Assembly: GCF_017353175.1 (NCBI RefSeq)
Contig: NZ_JAFMYW010000007.1
Location: forward strand, 417,338 to 481,337
DNA length: 64,000 nucleotides
Source of the DNA: Fibrella forsythiae
Lineage (GTDB): Bacteria; Bacteroidota; Bacteroidia; Cytophagales; Spirosomataceae
Reading direction: 5' to 3'
The notes below the pieces were generated by a model. That model was given only the letters and a program-made list of their open reading frames with translations. It was not told the DNA's origin and made no database searches. Made by a program: the position numbers and the translations under genes. This document shows, piece by piece, positions 63,191-64,000 of this stretch. Position 1 is the first letter of the stretch; every line of letters starts with the position of its first letter.

Positions 63191-63215
63191 TCTTTTTTGC
63201 CGATTTTCGCACCCG

Positions 63216-63243
63216 CGTCGGGCTAACTACCCGACGTTTTTTT
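63216..63243 (+). terminator. Terminator after hflX
   Basis: Seven-base stem CGTCGGG (63216-63222) with CCCGACG (63230-63236), then a run of Ts. It ends four bases before the tRNA, so the tRNA promoter must overlap it or lie upstream, unless tRNA comes from read-through. Confidence 0.7.
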
Positions 63244-63246
63244 ACT

Positions 63247-63318
63247 GGCACTGTAGTTCAACGGATAGAATAGGCGTTTCCTAAACGCTAGATCCGGGTT
63301 CGATTCCCGGCGGAGCTA
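63247..63318 (+). tRNA. tRNA-Arg (anticodon CCU)
   Basis: A 72-base cloverleaf: D stem GTTC/GAAT, anticodon stem GGCGT/ACGCT with a seven-base loop TTCCTAA and CCT at 63280-63282, and a perfect T stem CCGGG/CCCGG around TTCGATT. CCA is not encoded. The acceptor stem GGCACTG/CGGAGCT has an A-A mismatch at pair 4-69 and two G-U pairs, which is weak for a tRNA. The 3' half faces a tyrosine recombinase gene, so this is a probable integration site (attL) and the 3' end may come from the element. Confidence 0.88.
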
Positions 63319-63341
63319 CTAAACACTACTATCATCGTAGT

Positions 63342-63383
63342 AAATAAAACCCCTGAATACATTGATATTCAGGGGTTTTATTT
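63342..63383. terminator. Bidirectional terminator after tRNA-Arg
   Basis: Perfect 18-bp stem 63342-63359 with 63366-63383, six-base loop; the GC part ACCCCTGA/TCAGGGGT is flanked by A- and T-rich ends on both sides. Confidence 0.88.
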
Positions 63384-63463
63384 GTTTTGCGATTGGTGTG
63401 CTACGGTATGAATACAGATATACTACGCATAATCCCCCGAACAAATCCCCGAACGTATAAATT

Positions 63464-64000
63464 GTGAATCCGATTAAGTTTAAGCTGGCCGAAAGTAGAA
63501 AGTCAAAAAGTGGGGAGTATCCGATCTATCTACGTTTCTATCATTCAGATACTGAATTGGTCTATCCCACCGGCGAAAAGTGTGTATTAGCTGATTGGGA
63601 TATTGAAAAAGAAAAGTTTCGTCGCTCTATGGCTGGCTATCAGCAGGCAAACGAATTTCTCCAATTGCTCCGTGAACGGCTGACCAATACATATCGCGAA
63701 TTACGAAATAGTGGTCAGCCAATAACCAACGAAGCCTTACGAGCAGGTCTGAATGCGTCGAAATCGTCAACAACTGTTTTTGATTTGGCAACACTCTACG
63801 AACAGTACCGGCAGCAGTGTAAAGCAGATGGCTATAAACCGAATAGCCTGAAAAGTATGGGTACAACCGCGTCACGACTAATGCGCTGGCAGCGAAAATA
63901 CGGGAAGGTTAACGTGTCACACTATACTAACGTTGAGCACAAAGCACTTATTAAATTTTTGTACAGTGAGGGGTTGCACCCGAATTCGATTGGTTCGCTT
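63464..64000 (+). CDS. Tyrosine recombinase/integrase (partial, runs off the window)
   Basis: An open frame of 179 codons from a GTG at 63464 to the window end, with a stop just upstream. The N-terminus has the arm-type DNA-binding domain of Bacteroidetes integrases (NPIKFKLAESRKSKSGEYPI, YLRFYHSDTELVYPTGEKCV, ADWDIEKEKFRRS), then the start of a SAM-like core-binding domain (TVFDLATLYEQYRQQCKADG, YKPNSLKSMGTTASRLMRWQ). The catalytic domain is outside the window. Its place just after a tRNA 3' end marks the edge of an integrated island, prophage or conjugative element. Confidence 0.88.
   Translation, partial: MNPIKFKLAESRKSKSGEYPIYLRFYHSDTELVYPTGEKCVLADWDIEKEKFRRSMAGYQQANEFLQLLRERLTNTYRELRNSGQPITNEALRAGLNASKSSTTVFDLATLYEQYRQQCKADGYKPNSLKSMGTTASRLMRWQRKYGKVNVSHYTNVEHKALIKFLYSEGLHPNSIGSL

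Noticed and set aside
1..64000. Defence, toxin-antitoxin or secretion systems
   Set aside because: No matching genes seen; the integrase at the right edge may lead into one, but it is outside the window.

Overview
The window looks like chromosomal DNA of a Bacteroidota bacterium of the order Cytophagales, most like Spirosoma or a close relative. The grounds are two SusC/SusD pairs, an ECF sigma factor/FecR pair feeding a SusC with an STN domain, TAnnTTTG-type promoter boxes, DUF3823, DUF4136 and DUF6134 proteins, moderate GC content and a Bacteroidetes-type tyrosine recombinase. Genus is inference from gene content only.

Region 1 (about 1-16200, minus strand) is one long regulated locus, read right to left: ECF sigma factor, FecR anti-sigma factor, STN-SusC, SusD, DUF3823 lipoprotein, a secreted PHP-like metallohydrolase, a 1197-residue ThuA/dehydrogenase/HEAT/LamG/cupredoxin lipoprotein, a small ThuA lipoprotein and a Gfo/Idh/MocA protein. 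It has nutrient import and oxidative chemistry but no recognisable glycoside hydrolase or polysaccharide lyase. Region 2 (16700-20200) holds a separate TonB-dependent receptor and a short-chain dehydrogenase.

Region 3 (20360-37800) is a second sugar-acid locus: a SusC/SusD pair, two convergent paralogous LacI-type regulators, then uxuA, uxaC, a hexuronate-type MFS transporter, three Gfo/Idh/MocA proteins (two with twin-arginine signals), an alpha/beta hydrolase and a ThuA protein. UxaC and UxuA give two steps of hexuronate breakdown; fructuronate reductase and the KDG enzymes are not in the window.

Region 4 (37780-63200) is mostly housekeeping and envelope genes: a frameshifted small secreted protein, atpA-atpG, a DUF4136 lipoprotein, an M23 peptidase with a TMEM175-type channel, an amino-acid permease, a lytic transglycosylase, DinB, a GT2/NodB-deacetylase/GT2 cassette, TatD, type I asparaginase, an amidohydrolase, a nucleoside hydrolase, rsgA, a ceramidase-type protein, a Nif3-like protein, MATE and hflX.

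Region 5 (63240-64000) is a tRNA-Arg(CCU) followed by a tyrosine recombinase that runs off the end, so the window probably stops just inside an integrated element. Across the whole window there are long intergenic inverted repeats, some starting at a stop codon, and a strongly over-represented word, GGTACGT.
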